64,000 nucleotides of DNA from contig NZ_CP047476.1 in NCBI RefSeq assembly GCF_010587385.1, positions 1,240,001 through 1,304,000 of the forward strand. Reading direction: 5' to 3'. This DNA comes from Vibrio astriarenae. Lineage in GTDB: Bacteria; Pseudomonadota; Gammaproteobacteria; Enterobacterales; Vibrionaceae. This document shows, in pieces, positions 36,201 to 46,016 of this stretch. A model generated the notes under the pieces. The model saw nothing but the letters and a program-made list of their open reading frames with translations, was not told where the DNA came from and made no database searches. Numbering within the stretch: position 1 is the stretch's first letter; each line of letters opens with the position of its first letter. A program made the position numbers and the translations under genes.

Positions 36201-38120
36201 TTCCTGTGGGGTGAGGTTTAATATCTGACCAGAGAGCTTGAATTGAGCGTAAAGCGTCTTGATGTATTCATAGAATCGCGGATCTGTATCGGAAAACAGC
36301 GATAGATCAGGAATATAAGCGTGATTGGTTTTTAGTTGTGACATGTCAAAGTAAACCTTTAACCTCCCCAACTTAGTTTCACCAGAGCTGCCACTAAACA
36401 CCGCGTCAATGTCAATGAACGACCAGTGAGAGCTATCGATTTGCGCTACGCGCTCCATCGTATCTCCATCAGCTAGCCATGTTACGGTAGGGTCTATTCG
36501 CCCCTCTTCAAAACCCTCAATGGCAGCAATATCAAAAGAGGCATCAAAGGTATTTAACACTGCGTCAAACTTGTGTAACTCACCATTGAACAACTCATAG
36601 GCATAGATATCGGCGAGCAGTTCAGCTCGACGTATTTGGTTGCTTAAATTGCGCCTCATATGAGAAGTAAAGAAATGATTGTATTCAAGATCATCATTTT
36701 CAAAGTTATCCAATGCCACGTTGAAACGATCTCTCATTGACGCTTTTGCAAACTCAACATAAATCGGGAAGGACGCTGAAAAAGATCGATGAAGCTGCAC
36801 CGAATCAATGTCCAAACTTGTATTGTGAGCGTGCCAATTCAACACGCGCCTTTCGATCATCAACAGATCCAAGGTACGATCTTGAAGGAGCCTAAACCCC
36901 TGCTCTATTCCCGCCACATCCTGATAGCCAGCAAACCGGAATTGTTCACGCAGTTGTTTAAATGCAAGCTGACTTGGAGAGTGCCCTTCGTAGATCACTC
37001 CTCCTACCGTCAGTTTGTCTGAATCATTCAGAGTGATATTTTGCGACTTTAAACTGACAACTACATACTCAATCTCGGTAATCGGCTCACTATAAAAACG
37101 CCCTGGCTTTCTCTCAACAATACTCGAAGCAAATTCAAGGTCACTAATGCTGTTTAAAGCCATATCCAAATTTGCAGGCGTTAGGCGCGTGACTTCTCCA
37201 ACTTGGTAACCCATTCGGGAAAACACTTCCTGCAGCAAGCCGTACTCTAAGCCCAGCCCGGAACTTTGTGGGTAAAGATATGGGGGTAGCCCAAAGCCCA
37301 TTGCTCCCGGGACTTTGATTTTATTGCTCACATCAGCAAGCCAAGCAGAGGCAATTTGGTTGCGCGTATTATCGGAAATTTGCATCAAGGCTTTATCGAT
37401 CACAGCTGCTAGAGGAGCATCATCTAGACGCAACGTCATCCCCGTGCGATATCGAATCCCTTGCTGACCTAAACTCACTACCTTGAGGTTGTCACGCCCA
37501 AGCTGTTTACCAAACTCAATCAATGAAATTGGCTCACCGAACAGTAAGTCAACCTCCCCATCAATCAAGGATTCCACCATACTTGGGAGATCATCATATA
37601 CCGCGGTTTTGATACCTTCGCCAACATCACGAAACCAATCCGGTAGAGGCGCCCCAATCGCCACAGCAATTCGCTTGCCCTTGAGTTGTCGAAGTGTCAC
37701 CACTGTGTCCGTTTCAGTTGAGCCAACAAGCGTTCGTTCAAATACCCAAAAAGGCAGTGTATTCACGTACCGCTCGGGATCTTTGGGAATTGGGAAGGGA
37801 ATGATATCCACTTCTTGTCGTGCCAGTGCAACTTTAGCTTGTTCCAAATTGCTCACAAAACGAAAGCGCACCTTTATATCGAGCAGGGATTCCACTTCGT
37901 CAAAATAAGAGCGTATGATGCCTTTAAACGTCCCCGAATCATTAATGAAAGAATAAGGATAATTACTAGGAAAAACGGCAACGGTAACAATCGAATGCTG
38001 GTGAAGAATTTTCTTCTCCGCATCTGTTAAGTCGATCGTTTTTGCTGATGCAACTGCGATAAAAAGCCACGCGAAGACAAAAAAGGTAAACCGTTTCACT
38101 CTAATCCAACTCATTCTCAA
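33273..38120 (-). CDS. Unorthodox hybrid histidine kinase with several SBP modules (BvgS-like)
   Basis: 1615 residues. Signal peptide about 1-26; periplasmic SBP_bac_3-like modules at about 38-270, 280-490 and 660-870, with a less clear region between; one membrane span near 877-897; PAS about 925-1035; HisKA with His1059 ([16 protein letters not shown]); HATPase with NAIKFTDKG and DSGIGM and GTGLGLNIS; receiver with Asp1346 ([11 protein letters not shown]); and an Hpt domain with His1485 ([12 protein letters not shown]). This is a complete internal phosphorelay, like BvgS/EvgS. The ligand is unknown. No cognate response regulator gene is adjacent; it stands alone with no terminator recognised. 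Confidence 0.94.
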   Translation of the reverse strand: MRMSWIRVKRFTFFVFAWLFIAVASAKTIDLTDAEKKILHQHSIVTVAVFPSNYPYSFINDSGTFKGIIRSYFDEVESLLDIKVRFRFVSNLEQAKVALARQEVDIIPFPIPKDPERYVNTLPFWVFERTLVGSTETDTVVTLRQLKGKRIAVAIGAPLPDWFRDVGEGIKTAVYDDLPSMVESLIDGEVDLLFGEPISLIEFGKQLGRDNLKVVSLGQQGIRYRTGMTLRLDDAPLAAVIDKALMQISDNTRNQIASAWLADVSNKIKVPGAMGFGLPPYLYPQSSGLGLEYGLLQEVFSRMGYQVGEVTRLTPANLDMALNSISDLEFASSIVERKPGRFYSEPITEIEYVVVSLKSQNITLNDSDKLTVGGVIYEGHSPSQLAFKQLREQFRFAGYQDVAGIEQGFRLLQDRTLDLLMIERRVLNWHAHNTSLDIDSVQLHRSFSASFPIYVEFAKASMRDRFNVALDNFENDDLEYNHFFTSHMRRNLSNQIRRAELLADIYAYELFNGELHKFDAVLNTFDASFDIAAIEGFEEGRIDPTVTWLADGDTMERVAQIDSSHWSFIDIDAVFSGSSGETKLGRLKVYFDMSQLKTNHAYIPDLSLFSDTDPRFYEYIKTLYAQFKLSGQILNLTPQEVDWIKENPVITLGVDPQALPYEAFSETEQYIGVINDYRQLVETKTGLTIEPVLVNSWEETTEMAKRGELNLISAAVENDNFRVNYLPSRGMFSSRLAIASNKDDARSLSLSTLDGWRIGVVEGASNTEYLIEGYPAVDWVEFNSTQEALKSLDSGDLDAAVDTIHVLNYLINTNGYTDINIVGRLDYEVTPTFHVLKSNVELITIIDKVFGHISSVEHNQILSKWATPKTIEKIDYQLVYIISAFSVLIVGIVVFSNRRLQAQISIAEDAKRQAERAQNMVYEMLDTSPVAAGLIRNQQAIYTNERARVLFELCNIPIHEFDITSIYSDISDREEMYRRIASEGYVFNQQLDLLTYTGKSFTALTSYYLLPDHDGRRDLIFWAYDISELKQLTNDLEHARETADRANTAKSEFLANMSHEIRTPMNAILGMSHLALTEVQSPTAKSYIEKVHRSAQSLLRIINDILDLSKIEAGSMGLEAIPYSLSETVHDVHDMLTVKAVEKGLEFTVTLDEKLPKGLVGDPLRLSQVVLNLAGNAIKFTDKGRVEIEVEVNELTESECQFWVTVKDSGIGMTEQQMQRLFDAFTQADSSTTRRFGGTGLGLNISQKLVNAMGGEIEAKSVYGEGSQFYFTLTQPITDAAIESTHREEQMSFSGQSVLLVEDNDLNQDLAVALLEKANLHITVLDNGQKAVERLAEQSFDVVLMDLQMPVMGGFEATKLIRENGYEKPILAMTANIMQESKQQASDAGMNGFIEKPIVVEQLMGELSRHITPIASTSTSRTMLPLKDFEHELFSAYKLKQSTSGDAGLATGLVTRFITRLKQYEADFRNAIISEDDGALERFAHTLKGNSATIGAAKLSQEFSQLEYAAAHNNSEQIEVLFTILKDKIERLIPVLEQYVGESESLQQGTALLTNQQVDKLRESIEDYDIEALTLLKQWQKEYQLDSNELKHLVNALESYNFDKALECLAKVKVR

Positions 38121-38411
38121 TCCTTGAACGCATATTGCTTCGATAAGGCTGTAATACCTGCTTGGGAGAGCCCCTCAACAAGCCTTGTGTGCATGACGTG
38201 TTGACAGCTTCATTCAGAAGCTAATATCATGAATTTTATTCTCTTTTTAGAATAGACTCTGAATCAAATCTGCGCCGAAAATTAATCACGATTGAAATCC
38301 ACCGATCCATTCTCATTTATGATACAAGTGTGATTTTTATATCTAACGATTAGAAAACGAGCAAAAAATAGCCTAGTTATTAAGTAATTGATTGCATAGG
38401 GGGGGGATTTC

Positions 38412-38798
38412 ATGGAATACGAAACACTGGCGTTTTTGCATTTGGCAACCATTCTTCCAGCTTTCCTGTTTGCTACCGTCATTATGTTTATTAAGAAAGG
38501 CAGCGAAACACATAAGACCGTTGGACGATTCACGGCGTTCCTATTGCTCATCTCTGCTTGTATCTCTCTTGCTATGCCTGCGAGAGTCGGACCTACCTTT
38601 TATGAGCATTTTGGTTTAATTCACTTGCTATCCCTTATCGTGATCTTCAGTGTGCCAAAAGCTTACTTTGCGATAAAACAAGGCAATGTACTGATGCACA
38701 AAATCACTATGGTCAATGTTTACCTGGGTGGTTTTCTGATCGCAGGTTTTTTTGCTTTCATGCCGGGCAGAATGCTGAATACACTTGTATTTGGTTAA
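38412..38798 (+). CDS. DUF2306-type four-span membrane protein
   Basis: 128 residues, four predicted helices. His residues sit in HLATILPAFLFA, HKTVGRFTAF, HFGLIHLLSLIV and MHKITMVNVYLGG, the pattern of DUF2306 (YozB-like) proteins. RBS is a GGGGGGG run eight bases before ATG. Function is unknown; conserved histidines could bind heme, which is speculative. Confidence 0.82.
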   Translation: MEYETLAFLHLATILPAFLFATVIMFIKKGSETHKTVGRFTAFLLLISACISLAMPARVGPTFYEHFGLIHLLSLIVIFSVPKAYFAIKQGNVLMHKITMVNVYLGGFLIAGFFAFMPGRMLNTLVFG

Positions 38799-38896
38799 TA
38801 GAAACTCGCTTTTCGTGTTGGCGCAAAATGATAAGCTCTAGCTCATATTAACCTCTACTATCTCGCCCAATGAAATACAACCCAAGCGAGATTCCC

Positions 38897-39067
38897 ATGT
38901 TTAAAACCACTCTTTCTGACTTTCGCCACTCTGATCTCTACGTTGTGATGCGCGGCACCTATCAACTATTGAGCATCACTGCTCGAACCACTTATAAAGC
39001 CCTAAGTTTTGTAGTTAAAGCCATCGCATGGATAGCGCTTAAAGGCTTCTACTACCTGACTAAATGA
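38897..39067 (+). CDS. Small hypothetical protein, 56 residues
   Basis: Starts MFKTTLSDFRHSDLYVVMRG and carries one amphipathic to hydrophobic segment (SFVVKAIAWIALKGFYYL). The start was put at the second in-frame ATG because GCGAGA precedes it. Not a recognised family. It ends 19 bases before a convergent gene and does not overlap a real gene, which supports it weakly. Confidence 0.45.
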   Translation: MFKTTLSDFRHSDLYVVMRGTYQLLSITARTTYKALSFVVKAIAWIALKGFYYLTK

Positions 39068-39086
39068 CATTCTACTACTGGAGATG

Positions 39087-39779
39087 CTATCCTTTAACTC
39101 TCTGTTTTTTCTCCGACTGACTCAAACGGCTACTGACTAGGCTTGCAACTAAAATCGCAACATAGAAGCTGCCAATGATCGACTCCATAAAGACAAAGAA
39201 TTTGGGAACAGGCAGAGCTGGGGAAATATCACCATAGCCCACCGTCGTTAAGGTGATAAAACTAAAGTACAGGGCTTCAAATAGGTTGTGAGTCCACACT
39301 TTATCTTCTAAACCATTGAATGAACCAGCAAACAGCTCCATCTGTATCAGGTAGATAATCGCCCAAGCGAGCCCCATCAACATATACACACAAATAGATC
39401 CGATTATCTGGTTCAACTCGACTTCTTTGCGCGCAAAAACTTGTTTGAGCGCAGAGAATATCTGAGAGACAACGAAAGCCAGTAATACAAGCAAAGTGAC
39501 AACAGCGAGCCTCGCTTCTTGAAAATACTCAAACACGCCCGATATCGCGGCTAAAACCAGCAATGAGCCATACCAGCTGCGATATAGCTTGTTATCTTTG
39601 TTCACTCCGGCCACAGAAAAGGCGAGGCATACTATCATCATAAATAGCACAGACTCTTGCCCTTCCGGGTTGAATTGCTGAGCGGCCGCGCTAGCGAAGA
39701 ACAGCGTGATTAGAGCCAAAAACAGGAAATAAAAATTATCCTGACTGGTTATTTTCTTCTTTCTCATCCGCAACTTCAC
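39087..39779 (-). CDS. Potassium channel family protein (two-pore-helix type)
   Basis: 230 residues, five or six membrane spans. The pore carries the selectivity filter TTVGYGDISP near residue 190, followed by the last helix. Ends in a basic tail (SRLSQSEKKQRVKG). The likely start is GTG 39779 with AGGA five bases upstream; an ATG four codons later is possible. It overlaps the end of the AI-2E permease gene by 44 bases, so translation is coupled. No RCK domain; gating signal is unknown. Confidence 0.88.
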   Translation of the reverse strand: MKLRMRKKKITSQDNFYFLFLALITLFFASAAAQQFNPEGQESVLFMMIVCLAFSVAGVNKDNKLYRSWYGSLLVLAAISGVFEYFQEARLAVVTLLVLLAFVVSQIFSALKQVFARKEVELNQIIGSICVYMLMGLAWAIIYLIQMELFAGSFNGLEDKVWTHNLFEALYFSFITLTTVGYGDISPALPVPKFFVFMESIIGSFYVAILVASLVSSRLSQSEKKQRVKG

Positions 39780-40824
39780 TCATTCCTAGCCAAACGGTAA
39801 ACAACTGATAAGTTAGGCCTAAAATCACTGCACCCACAAACAAACCAACCATACCTGACATTGCCATGCCCCCTAATGCCCCTAATAAAATCACCAGCAT
39901 GGGAATATCCGAACCTCGGCTTAGTAGCATAGGCTTGAGTACACCATCACTCGCACTCACAAGTAGGCACCAGACCAAAAAGATAATCGCCACGGTCGAA
40001 CTGCTCGTAGAGAAGACATAAAAGATCACTGGCAACAGAGCAATGATTGGCGGTAGCTGCATGATGGCGATCAGTAATACCGCCAACATCCAAAGCCCGA
40101 GTGCTGGTACGCCCGCCACCGCCATACCTATGCCTGATAATATCGATTGAATAACAGCAACGCCTATCACACCAAGCACGACGCTTCTTACGGTCGATTT
40201 AGATAGAGCCACCAGCTCTTTACCGTGCTCACCCGTGAGTCTTTCTGCGACACGGACAAAGGCTAACTCACAGCTTTTGGCATTCGACATGAACACGCCT
40301 GCGATAATGGTTGAGATGATAAATTGAACGAAACCACCACCAATTGAGCCAACCAATCCAGCCAACGTCGCCATGAGCTCTCGAATTTGCTCTCCATATT
40401 TGGCGAATACTGCCTCTAGGTTAGTGGCGGCAAGTGTGTTAAACGCGTAGAGCTTTTCACCGATAACAGGCCATTCCTGCATTGACTCTGGTGGGCGCGG
40501 AATCACAAATGACCCATCTTGAATCCCTGCCACAACATCTGAAGTATTGGTGTAAATCCCGGTGGACAATACAACCAGTGGGATAATAAGTAGTAAGACA
40601 CCAACCAAAGCAATCAACCAACTCACTTTAGACTCTGACATCCCAGTTTTATTGTGAAGGCTGAGCACTAATGGATATAGCGCCGTGGCGATAATGCCTC
40701 CCCACACCACCAGCATGAAAAATGGCCTCAAAATAGAGAAGCACCAACTGACTAAAATGACAATGGCAGCAATTTTTATCGCTGCATCGATGGCCTGTTT
40801 TGAAAAATCACTTTTTATATCCAT
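39736..40824 (-). CDS. AI-2E family (PerM/TqsA-like) permease
   Basis: 362 residues, about eight helices with the central soluble loop of the AI-2E transporter family. Helix pattern VILVSWCFSILRPFFMLVVWGG at the start, FVQFIISTIIAGVFM, and the conserved KPMLLSRGSDIPMLVILLGA near the end. Members export autoinducer-2 or exchange Na+/H+; specificity is not readable. Co-transcribed with the potassium channel. Confidence 0.9.
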   Translation of the reverse strand: MDIKSDFSKQAIDAAIKIAAIVILVSWCFSILRPFFMLVVWGGIIATALYPLVLSLHNKTGMSESKVSWLIALVGVLLLIIPLVVLSTGIYTNTSDVVAGIQDGSFVIPRPPESMQEWPVIGEKLYAFNTLAATNLEAVFAKYGEQIRELMATLAGLVGSIGGGFVQFIISTIIAGVFMSNAKSCELAFVRVAERLTGEHGKELVALSKSTVRSVVLGVIGVAVIQSILSGIGMAVAGVPALGLWMLAVLLIAIMQLPPIIALLPVIFYVFSTSSSTVAIIFLVWCLLVSASDGVLKPMLLSRGSDIPMLVILLGALGGMAMSGMVGLFVGAVILGLTYQLFTVWLGMSEVADEKEENNQSG

Positions 40825-40852
40825 ATTATGTCCAACTCACGTTAATTTATGC

Positions 40853-41878
40853 CTAAGCATGTTGATTGCGTAAGAACTTCCAATCTCTGGTTTCAAGATA
40901 AAAAGACGCTGCGATCATGTACAAACCAACCATGATGAGCTGCAAAATTCTGATCCAAGTGTTGCTGTCAATGTCGCCCCCGCTGCTACTTACCGTGTTC
41001 CCCACCAACACAAGAAAGGTACTGAAGGCAGTCGCGTAGACAGGGGCTTTTGCCGGAATGGTGTAGATTTTATTACTCATTACCGCTGCCATATAGCAGG
41101 TGACAAGGGTGTAAAAGATCAAGTTCGGCACAACCGTTAATAAAGAGAACATAACGGTCGCAAGCACACCACCTATCGCGTTGCTAATGACAAGAAATGC
41201 TGAGAGCTTGATCGATTTTTCACCTGTGATCTGTAAGGACAAGATGGCGATAAATATCATCGTCAATAACGCAGAGGTCACCTGAAATACGAAGAAGAAA
41301 CATACCACAGGGAATGCCAGTATCATGGCTCTGAACGCGGCGTGCCAACGCTGTTGATCTGACATTTGAGGCTTTGCATACCCTTTGAAGTCTCTGTCTT
41401 TTTCTGGGATGAAAATATGCACTAGAGCAAAGACGGTGATCGCCACTACACCTGAAAATGACAAGCCTTTTGCCAACACAAACGAAATGCCTGCATTAGT
41501 GATCGCCATAAACGGTAGAAGAAGCACACCGATAAGCAGTATGGTTGCAAATAAGTTCCACTTGGGGTCAGTGAATAAGTAATAGCCCCACAGCATCATC
41601 AATCCAACCAAGATCATCAAAATAATTGGATACTGTACGATCCCACCCGTTAGCATCATGCCAAGCAGCATAGTGACGATCAGCGCAATCACCAACTCAT
41701 AAACAGTTTCACTATTTAAGGTAGGCTTATCCAGTAGAAACTTAGCGGTAAAAACAGGCGCAACAAACGCTAAATCCCAATTGAAATAGGCAGCCAAAAA
41801 CACTGAGATAGCTACCCCTAGTATAAAGCGTATTGTTCGTCTTTGGGCCTCAGATTGAGCAGCTAAGTTATCTTGCAT
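40853..41878 (-). CDS. DUF2955 (FUSC-like) inner-membrane transporter
   Basis: 341 residues, about ten helices in two blocks separated by a charged loop with IFIPEKDRDFKGYAKPQ near 170. The pattern FLAAYFNWDLAFVAPVFTAKFL at the N-terminus and the pairing with a HlyD-type protein match DUF2955 permeases, distant relatives of AaeB/FUSC aromatic acid exporters. Its start overlaps the end of the upstream HlyD gene by 11 bases. Exported substrate unknown. Confidence 0.87.
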   Translation of the reverse strand: MQDNLAAQSEAQRRTIRFILGVAISVFLAAYFNWDLAFVAPVFTAKFLLDKPTLNSETVYELVIALIVTMLLGMMLTGGIVQYPIILMILVGLMMLWGYYLFTDPKWNLFATILLIGVLLLPFMAITNAGISFVLAKGLSFSGVVAITVFALVHIFIPEKDRDFKGYAKPQMSDQQRWHAAFRAMILAFPVVCFFFVFQVTSALLTMIFIAILSLQITGEKSIKLSAFLVISNAIGGVLATVMFSLLTVVPNLIFYTLVTCYMAAVMSNKIYTIPAKAPVYATAFSTFLVLVGNTVSSSGGDIDSNTWIRILQLIMVGLYMIAASFYLETRDWKFLRNQHA

Positions 41879-42980
41879 AAGACAACAGTGCCTTTAGACG
41901 AATCCATAGCTTGCCAATGGCATTGAAAAAGAAACCATCATTGGTGTAGACGATGACATCCGCTTGCCCGCCAACACGCAGTAAACCTTTTGCCTCTGAG
42001 CGATCAAACTCAACTGTAATCGGTAGCATTTGGGTCTGGCGCAACCACCCTTGTTGAGTCGTTGCTTGAGCTAATTGACCGGCTTGATTGTTCTGGCCCC
42101 AATCAACGCCCCAGTCCACACTCGTTACTCTCCCCTTAATCACTTTACCCGGTAAGAAGTCCAACGCCACTTCAACTGGATCTCCAGCCTGGACGTTACC
42201 TAAACTATTTTCACGAAAGTACGCCTCAATCCAGATATCATCGGTGGACACGAAGGTCATCATCGGTTGCCCAGCAGAAGCATAAAAGCCTTCAGACAAA
42301 CTGAAATTCGTTACACCGCCTTGTGTTGGTGCTTTGATTTCCGTGCGTTCCAAATTGATCTGAGCTTGCTCTAAAGCAAGTAACGCAGCTTTGATTTGTG
42401 AGTTTTCCTCACCGTCTTCACCTAACTGTTGCTTCGCTTTGTCTAGATCGGCTTCAGCATTCAAAACATTGGCTTTTGCCGTTGCTAGCGAGGCGCGGGC
42501 TTTATCAGCATCAGACTTCGACACAACACCTTTCTCAGCCATTGCCAGCACACGAGCCGCTTGAACTTGCACGTTTTGACGTTCAACGAGCGCAGAAGTG
42601 AGCCTAGCTTGAGCCGACGCGATATTCGCGGTCTGCGCACCCACATTTTGCCCTGCTATTTCAAGGTTTTGCTCAGCTTGTGCTACTGCAATTTTGTAAT
42701 CTGATTGATTGAGTACAGCAAGTACCTCGCCTTCTTTGACGAGTTGATTTGGTTTGACCTTGATATCAATGACCTGCCCAGAGACTTGAGGCTTAATTGG
42801 CACGACATAGGCTTTAACGCGGCCTTGATCTGTGATGGGAATGATCCGATCACTCACTATGCTAAAGAGCAGCAAAATAACGATGGCAGCAAGAAGGTAA
42901 TTAGTTATCTTCTTTACTCTATTATTCTTCTCAACCGACTCTTTTTCTGCAACTTCAGCCGCCAACTGTTCGTCTGACAT
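41868..42980 (-). CDS. HlyD/EmrA-type membrane fusion protein
   Basis: 370 residues. One N-terminal anchor (about 28-48), a split lipoyl domain (VKPNQLVKEGEVLAVLNQSDY), a coiled-coil hairpin rich in Ala/Gln, and a beta-barrel with DDIWIEAYFRENSLGNV. The periplasmic adaptor for the DUF2955 partner, analogous to AaeA. First gene of HlyD-DUF2955-AI-2E-K channel. No outer-membrane factor gene is adjacent, so a shared TolC is expected. Confidence 0.92.
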   Translation of the reverse strand: MSDEQLAAEVAEKESVEKNNRVKKITNYLLAAIVILLLFSIVSDRIIPITDQGRVKAYVVPIKPQVSGQVIDIKVKPNQLVKEGEVLAVLNQSDYKIAVAQAEQNLEIAGQNVGAQTANIASAQARLTSALVERQNVQVQAARVLAMAEKGVVSKSDADKARASLATAKANVLNAEADLDKAKQQLGEDGEENSQIKAALLALEQAQINLERTEIKAPTQGGVTNFSLSEGFYASAGQPMMTFVSTDDIWIEAYFRENSLGNVQAGDPVEVALDFLPGKVIKGRVTSVDWGVDWGQNNQAGQLAQATTQQGWLRQTQMLPITVEFDRSEAKGLLRVGGQADVIVYTNDGFFFNAIGKLWIRLKALLSYAR

Positions 42981-43107
42981 ATAAATCCTTTTATTGAAGT
43001 CTTATTTATCTATTAAAAAGAATAATATTGATTACCCATTCGTCAAGAATTTACGCTCTATTTTTTAATTAAAATTAAACACATAGATACAAATCAAACA
43101 CAGCCAG

Positions 43108-43329
43108 TTAACTTTCCCTTCCTTCTACAACCAGGGCTTCATTTTGTGATTTACACCACATGAGAATCTGATCACGACCAGAATGTTTTGCCCGATAGAG
43201 CATAGAATCTGCATTGTGATAACACTGTTGTGCACTGTGCTTTATTTCACTCACGCCACCACTGAATTTCACTTTCAAGTCGTGCAGTTCATTGAGCTCC
43301 TTTACACGCTCAAATGTTTGAATTGGCGA
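43108..43329 (-). pseudogene. C-terminal remnant of a GGDEF (diguanylate cyclase) gene
   Basis: An open run of 73 codons encodes KVKFSGGVSEIKHSAQQCY, then HNADSMLYRAKHSGRDQIL and a short tail ending in TAA. This is the last third of a GGDEF domain (SGGVSE, ADxxLYxAKxSGRxxI). The frame is closed upstream by TAA at 43330-43332, and the catalytic GG(D/E)EF loop and start are absent in the upstream 200 bases, where only broken fragments remain. A truncated, inactive gene. Confidence 0.75.
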
Positions 43330-43951
43330 TTATTGAAAAGATACTCGTAACGAATCGCTCTCCTTTGGTCTCATAGGCGTAAAAACTCACCAGATTCAGC
43401 GCGGCATTAGATGGCTAGGCTCTACCAAAGGGAGTTTTTTTGCATCATTGCAGCTAGATCAATGTGATGCTCTAGCACCCCTACATCTTGGATACGAAAT
43501 AAAACAATCATAATCATTCCTCGTCATATAATCTGAAAACAAGTTGGCAGAAAATACTGACCACTTCACGCTAAAGAGAATCTCGGTAACGGAAGTAGAT
43601 AAAAGAAAACCCGCTGATTAAGCGGGTCGTATTAAGACAAGGCAAACTTGGCGTTCTCACGCGCTTGCTCAAATGGGACTCAATTGTCTGCTCGTCATGT
43701 AATACCAAAAGCACTTTCTAGTTGCTTAAATTACCTAACCAATCTGCATGTCATTAGATGATTCATGACCATCACCTGAGATTCCATGAATGGCTTGAGA
43801 GGTATTATGACGATTTGCTCAAACAATAATTACCATTTTGCGCCAGCAATAAATTTAATCAGTAACACACGATTAATTTGCTGAAATAAGTAGACTTGAT
43901 GACTTGAAAACAGTGGCACTATATTCAGTATTCAGTGGTCTCGTTTTAAAA
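43330..43951. other. Gap with gene debris between the GGDEF remnant and the histidine kinase
   Basis: No intact gene. Minus-strand fragments include MIMIVLFRIQDVGVLEHHID followed by a stop (43415-43515) and a short FEQARENAKFALS-stop end (43632-43680). The second sits just before a good terminator. They suggest one or two lost genes. Confidence 0.45.
43603..43627 (-). terminator. Terminator hairpin, minus strand
   Basis: ACCCGCT pairs with AGCGGGT around a 5-base loop; on the minus strand TTTTCTTTTA follows. It lies just after the orphan frame ending FEQARENAKFALS and 325 bases after the histidine kinase gene, so it probably belonged to a lost gene and may now end the kinase transcript. Confidence 0.65.
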
Positions 43952-46015
43952 TCATAACTCTAGAGTATTCACTTCTAATGTTGCTCCACTCTTTTTCGGT
44001 AAGAACACACTGAAGCAGCTTCCCTTACCCCATTCAGACTCCACTCGAATCTCGCCGCCGGTTTGACTAATTAGACTTTGTGATACCGATAAACCGAGCC
44101 CGGTTCCCTCACGTTTAGTGGTATAGAAAGGGTCAAAGATACGTTTTAGCTGCTCTGGTTTAATACCACTGCCTTGATCCTGAATCTCGATGACGGCACC
44201 CAGTATTTCTCCACCCTCATTCCAATCACGGCTGCGAATGATTAATTCGCCTTTACCTTGCATAGCGTGAATCGCATTAACTTGAAGGTTCACGAGTATC
44301 TGCAACAACTGATGACGATTAACTTCGACAGAGGTATGAGCTTGAAAGTCTCGAACGAAAACAATTTCTTTTCTCTTGGCACCTGCTTTTACCAGGGTAA
44401 TACTTTCATCGATTATCGGATTGACGTATTGCCACGTGATTTCATCTTGAATCCCTCCCTGACGACTGTATTGCAGCAAGCTTTTGGTAATATTTCGGAT
44501 TCGGTCAATCTGAGCTAAGATCGCATCGACCTCTTCTTCCACTTTGCTTGCATCTTCCCCCAGCTCAAATTTTAACAACTCAACATTGCCAAGTATCACT
44601 GCCGTTGGATTGTTGATTTCATGCGCGATTCCAGCCGTTAATCCGCCTAACGCTGCGAGCTTTTCGCTGGTTACCAACTTATCGCGAGTTTGATTGAGTA
44701 GAGAGATGTGAAACTCTAGTTGCTGCGTTTTCTCTTTTAAGCTAGCCGTGCGTTGCTGTACCTTGTCTTCAAGCACCACAGCCGCTTCTTCAATCTCAGA
44801 CTGACGTTTATCAAGAAGATCAAGCATGGCATCAAACTGCTTAGCTAACTGTGCGAGCTCATGGTGTGGGTCAAGACCCAGCTCACCAATCCGTTTTTGC
44901 TTACCCAACTGAATCAGCTTAACCACACGGTGAATGCGTTCAATCGGACGAAAGAGATCGCGCGAGCCTCGATATACCATCAAACCTGAAATCAGTAGCA
45001 ACCCAAGAGTAACCACACCAATTTCCACCAACGTGGTGAAATAGGTTTTAACAAAAGGCCACAACAAATATCCGGTATAAAACATACCAATGACTTGGTC
45101 GTTGCGATCTCTAATAGGTTGGTAAGCACTGATATACCACGCGTCATGCACATAAGCTTCATCAACCCATTGCTCACCGCCTTGAAGCACGGTCTCTTTG
45201 ACAGAATCTGATACACGGGAACCAATCGCTCGCCCCACCTTTTCACTGCTATCGAGAGGAACGTTGGTACTCACACGCAGGTCATCTAAGAAAATGGTCA
45301 TCGTCCCCGTCGGACGAACTGGATCGTATTGTGGTGAATAGAGAATATCGCGTAGTTCATCGACTAAGGCCGTGCTGTTGTTGAGTAGCAACCCGCCATC
45401 AATAAAGCCGACAACTTCGCCTGAGATTGCTCTCACCCGAATCACTGAGCGGATAACCAAACCTCTTCGCTCAATATTATCGGAATCCAGCTCGGCAATG
45501 GCGGCTTTTTGTGCCAGTGCAGGATCTATGTCATGCAGTTGCTGAAGCGACAACACATCAAAAAAAGCGTCTTCTCGCACGACATCGAGATGTGCGAGTT
45601 GTCTTTTAGGTGTGTCGGCAGGAATGTATCGCAGATAGTCTAACTGAGTGTTTTGCGACTGAGTCGCCACCCATTTGACTAATGCTTCCGTGTTCCCCTG
45701 CTCTCTCAATCGTTTCTGAAACTCATAAGAACTAACGAAAGATTTTACACTTTGGTTTTGCCCTTTCTGTATCAGCTCAACACTCTGCCTTGCCGCCCCT
45801 AATCGCTCAGAGACATCGATCAGCGCACTGTTCCAAGTGTAGTGAATAGACCAATAGATAGTGATACCAATCAGCGCCATTAGGGTTAATATAATCGGCG
45901 CTGACGTCAGAACCAACAGTCGATAACGCACCATGGTTTGGAACTGAAAGCGCCATTTTGCCAGCCAGTTGAGAATCGGTGCTTTGTGTTTTGGTTCAGG
46001 TAGCTTCGTGGTCAT
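43952..46015 (-). CDS. Membrane sensor histidine kinase partnered with an NtrC-type regulator
   Basis: 687 residues. Start at MTTKLPEPKHKAPIL; the ATG lies one base after the regulator stop, so the pair is coupled. TM1 about 34-54; periplasmic Cache-like sensor about 55-325 (includes AYVHDAWYISAYQPIRDRND and MFYTGYLLWP); TM2 about 326-350; HAMP; coiled coil; HisKA with His465 (GIAHEINNPTAVILGN); HATPase with NAIHAM, DQGSGI and GTGLGLSVSQSL. The class (DctB-like, double Cache) pairs with sigma54 activators. The sensed ligand is unknown; neighbouring tup genes make tungstate or molybdate status a candidate. Confidence 0.92.
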   Translation of the reverse strand: MTTKLPEPKHKAPILNWLAKWRFQFQTMVRYRLLVLTSAPIILTLMALIGITIYWSIHYTWNSALIDVSERLGAARQSVELIQKGQNQSVKSFVSSYEFQKRLREQGNTEALVKWVATQSQNTQLDYLRYIPADTPKRQLAHLDVVREDAFFDVLSLQQLHDIDPALAQKAAIAELDSDNIERRGLVIRSVIRVRAISGEVVGFIDGGLLLNNSTALVDELRDILYSPQYDPVRPTGTMTIFLDDLRVSTNVPLDSSEKVGRAIGSRVSDSVKETVLQGGEQWVDEAYVHDAWYISAYQPIRDRNDQVIGMFYTGYLLWPFVKTYFTTLVEIGVVTLGLLLISGLMVYRGSRDLFRPIERIHRVVKLIQLGKQKRIGELGLDPHHELAQLAKQFDAMLDLLDKRQSEIEEAAVVLEDKVQQRTASLKEKTQQLEFHISLLNQTRDKLVTSEKLAALGGLTAGIAHEINNPTAVILGNVELLKFELGEDASKVEEEVDAILAQIDRIRNITKSLLQYSRQGGIQDEITWQYVNPIIDESITLVKAGAKRKEIVFVRDFQAHTSVEVNRHQLLQILVNLQVNAIHAMQGKGELIIRSRDWNEGGEILGAVIEIQDQGSGIKPEQLKRIFDPFYTTKREGTGLGLSVSQSLISQTGGEIRVESEWGKGSCFSVFLPKKSGATLEVNTLEL

Positions 46016-46016
46016 A

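Noticed and set aside
38282..38551. 89-codon minus-strand frame over the DUF2306 gene start
   Set aside because: Antisense to a better supported gene with a strong binding site; no family features.
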